Positions 30,760-33,049 of a DNA stretch of 33,049 bases are shown here, piece by piece. The translations under genes and the position numbers were made by a program. The stretch is from Selaginella moellendorffii (lineage: Eukaryota > Streptophyta > Lycopodiopsida > Selaginellales > Selaginellaceae). Position 1 is the stretch's first letter, and the number at the start of each line of letters is the position of its first letter. Under the pieces are notes generated by a model that saw nothing but the letters and a program-made list of their open reading frames with translations, did no database searches and had not been told where the DNA came from. The stretch spans positions 1,332,676 to 1,365,724 of the forward strand of contig NW_003314303.1 of the NCBI RefSeq assembly GCF_000143415.4. Reading direction: 5' to 3'.

Positions 30760-31253
30760 ACAGGACCGAAATCCACCGTTGAATAGCACTGATCTCTTTC
30801 TCATCACATGTAAATGCCGTGATCCATCGCGCCATGTTTGATCAGCCATGACAGAGCAGGATTCTTAGTGAAGGCTGAAAGGGAGCAGCAGGAATAGTGC
30901 CACAGCATTAAGGATAGGCTCCCAGCGTAGCAGGCTTCTCATTGCTTCTCATTACACTGCCTCTGGCCCCTCGTTCTCTATAGAAAACTTCCTCATCAAG
31001 CACGTCGCCCTATGGTGAGTAATCTCTTCTGCATATCCTGGAATTCTGTTTCAGGGAACACGCATGCCGAGGACAGCTACGTCCACCCGGATGGTGAAAC
31101 TAGTTATGTCAAGGAGTCCCTTGGAGGAACCAAGGATAATGCTCTCTTCTTCTGTGACTCTGGAACCACTATAGCTGTGAAAAAGCTCCACGAACTTTTG
31201 GGCTTGTCAGTGCCACTCCAAATGAGAGACTCATCCGTGGCATCGATGACAGG
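30760..31253 (+). pseudogene. PLP gene fragment in inverted orientation, cut by a retroelement
   Basis: Upstream-region homology (30760-30790) is followed by a rearranged stretch, then pieces of PLP exon 2 (from about 30915; the segment encoding the YTASG and IENFLIKHV motifs is recognisable), the intron, and exon 3 from about 31054. Exon 3 has lost bases after the AEDSYV segment and continues with YVKESLGGT and GSGTT-like sequence (GSG reads DSG here). It breaks off at 31253 where the Ty3/gypsy LTR begins. It is the only PLP sequence on the + strand. Small deletions and the truncation make it non-functional. Confidence 0.8.
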
Positions 31254-31516
31254 TGTTTATAACTGCCCGTGTCCCCCGTATCACCTCTGCTATTATGATC
31301 CGGTGCAAAAAGACAGAGATCTAGTCACCCTAGACTATGCTACGCCACCTCTTGAGGTTCCTCACCACCCAACCACCCCCGAGCTACCTCAAAAGCTCCA
31401 CTGCACTGCCGCTCCACTGTGAGCCCTAAGGTAGGTTAGTCCCTTACCCTAACATGCCTTAATATACCCTATTAAATGACCAATGTTGACCACGTAGTCA
31501 AAACTGGCACCTAACA
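31254..31516 (-). mobile_element. 3' LTR of a Ty3/gypsy element
   Basis: On the minus strand the LTR begins TGTTAGGTGCC right after the purine-rich GGGAGGGAAGAAT and ends ATAAACA at 31254, giving TG...CA ends and about 263 bp. Its outer edge coincides exactly with the loss of PLP homology, so it marks the insertion point. The second LTR and the target-site duplication lie outside the window; the last host bases are GACAG. Confidence 0.65.
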
Positions 31517-31590
31517 ATTCTTCCCTCCCAACAAAGTCCTTGTCCCAAGGACGAGTTGTACCGGTAATCACCCTTTATGGGGAACCCTGC

Positions 31591-32454
31591 TCAAGCTCCT
31601 GGTCTATCTTCCACAGCCGTATACATCAAGGAGGCATTGGGCCTGGCACTCTGAGATAGTACACCTTTCAATTGGTTGACATAAAATACTGGATGAATTT
31701 TCATCCCAGCTAGCAGCCACACTCGATAAGCCACTTTACCAATGCGCTCCAGCACTTCATATGGATCAACATATCGATGGGAAAGTTTATCACTCTTCCC
31801 TGTCCGTAAAGGCACTAAGGTGTTCTGTCGCTCACTTGACGAAAAGATCACTCGCACAAAGACGAGATCACCCACCTTATATTCCCGGAATTGGCGATGC
31901 TCATTGGCAAACTTCTTCACTCTATCCTGAGCTACTTGTAAATTTCGTTTGCACACCACCAAAATCTCATCAAGTTCTGTGGCCAAACTAGTCGCCTCAG
32001 AATCAAGATTATCTTGAACGTCCTTACTCAAATGCAAACCCAACTCCACCGCTGTTCGAGAATGCCTTCCAAACATGGCAAAATAAGGACTTAGCTTGGT
32101 TTCACTGTGTTGGCTATTATTGTAAGCAAATTGCACTAACGGAAGATATAGATCCCACTGTCCTTGCCTTTGACAAATGCTACAATGTAGCATATCCTCC
32201 ACCACTTGATTCACACGCTCGGTTTGCCCATCCGTCTGAGGATGATCTCCACTTGAGAGTTTCAAAGTCACTTGCATAGCCTTTGCAAAGCTTTTCCAAA
32301 ATCCACTGGTGAACTTTGAATCTCGATCACTAATGATGTCCTCCGGCAAACCAAAATCAGGAAAAACCTTCTCCAAGTAAACCGCAGCCAAGTCTGAGGC
32401 AGTGACAGTCTTCCGAAAAGCCAACAACCACACATACTTCGTCAACCGATCCAC
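31591..32454 (-). mobile_element. Ty3/gypsy integrase core and C-terminal region
   Basis: A 287-codon open frame. The catalytic triad is visible: Asp2 in DRLTKY, Asp43 in SDRDSKF, and Glu79 in HPQTDGQTERVN, with 35 residues between the last two (DD35E). The conserved PYEVLERIGKVAYR and HPVFYVNQLK segments follow, as in plant Ty3/gypsy integrases. The frame ends soon afterwards. I could not identify a chromodomain, so the C-terminal tail is probably deleted. The first codon is an in-frame GTG inside a longer polyprotein, not a true start. Confidence 0.9.
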
Positions 32455-32553
32455 TATGACCCATACTTGCTCCTTTTGCCTCTGTGTTCATGGCAAACAA
32501 GTGATGAAGCCCATAGAGATACTACACCAACGGCTCTGAGGAATAAGTAAAGG

Positions 32554-32757
32554 TTACAAAAGTCCCCCCAGCTTCTCTTGTGGCACCTTAACCCGCTGAC
32601 AAAGTTCACATGATTTACAATACTTGAGGATATCAGCCTTCATATTCCTCCAATAAAAGTTGCGCTTAATCAACTCATATGTCTTTTTCCCCCCAAAATG
32701 ACCGGCCTCTGGACGATCATGATAGTGGAATAAAACTTGAGTAATTAACACATCCAC
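32554..32757 (-). mobile_element. Ty3/gypsy integrase zinc-binding (HHCC) segment
   Basis: The frame encodes HYHDRPEAGHFGGKKT, FYWRNMKADI and CKSCELCQRVK, the H2C2 zinc-binding N-terminus of the integrase. Between this and the core at 32454 the same frame has two in-frame stops (TAA and TGA, positions consistent with CAA and CGA codons mutated by C-to-T), so the polyprotein is broken. Confidence 0.85.
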
Positions 32758-32829
32758 CTATGGCAAATATACACGGCCATTGTAGTACAGAATCCCATCC
32801 ACCAATGAGAAAGGGGCTTCCATCTGGTC

Positions 32830-33049
32830 TCACAAAGAGGCCACCTCAGCATCCTGAGCCTGGGCATGCTCAACCAACTGCCCAAACTCGCTAACCACCT
32901 TACTCAAATGATGACAAAATCGTGTTTGTAATGTCGTTACATGACGAACACGAGATAACACATTTGCCACCACATTTGATTTTCCCAGACGATGCTCAAT
33001 AGGAAACTCCCCAAACTCCATGAGTTTGACCATCTAACGAGCTTGCCTA
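32830..33049 (-). mobile_element. Ty3/gypsy RNase H C-terminus, runs off the window
   Basis: The frame encodes a FPIEHRLGKSNVVANVLSR segment, the end of the retroelement RNase H domain (usually NVVADALSR). It is followed by the linker to the integrase. The reverse transcriptase, protease and gag should lie beyond 33049. Confidence 0.8.

Overview
The window looks like a gene-sparse, repeat-rich stretch of a vascular plant genome, most likely a lycophyte of the Selaginella type. That assignment is inference. It rests on many very short GT-AG introns (about 50-110 bp), plant ABCG and UGT families, a TRIM element carrying a 5S rRNA-like segment, and a plant-type Ty3/gypsy element. No database search was run. 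Gene models were built by hand from splice signals, reading phase and comparison of the internal copies.

The backbone is a segmental tandem array. One unit contains: (i) an 11-exon ABCG half-transporter gene on the + strand; (ii) immediately downstream and convergent, a decayed ABCG copy on the - strand covering exons 2 to 7; (iii) a PLP-dependent class V aminotransferase / cysteine-desulfurase-like gene (called PLP here) on the - strand; and (iv) a spacer leading to the next ABCG gene, so that PLP and ABCG stand head to head. ABCG copies are copy 0 (only its last exon, window start), copy 1 (6752-9181, intact), copy 2 (19589-22027, frameshift plus nonsense) and copy 3 (25829-28269, intact). 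PLP copies are A (1331-3396), B (9741-11805) and C (23153-25363). Copy C has a complete in-frame 7-exon model of 611 residues. A and B lack a usable first exon.

The PLP-ABCG spacer is only 465 bp in the last unit, which is probably nearest the ancestral form. It has grown to over 3 kb in the first unit, with a direct repeat of about 600 bp, a G24 tract, three G-boxes and a B3-domain gene fragment. It exceeds 7 kb in the second unit, with a TRIM element nested in an LTR of a non-coding retroelement and a 270-bp satellite array. In the second unit the insertions appear to have stranded the first PLP exon (19158-19211) more than 7 kb from the rest of its gene.

The right edge breaks the pattern. 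After ABCG copy 3 and a micro-inverted ABCG relic comes a single two-exon UDP-glycosyltransferase gene (29107-30614). A PLP pseudogene fragment in the opposite orientation follows, cut at 31253 by a degenerate Ty3/gypsy element that runs off the window. The joint presence of an exporter, a PLP enzyme and a glycosyltransferase could reflect a small specialised-metabolism cluster. The sequence shows only co-location and co-duplication; any shared pathway is inference.
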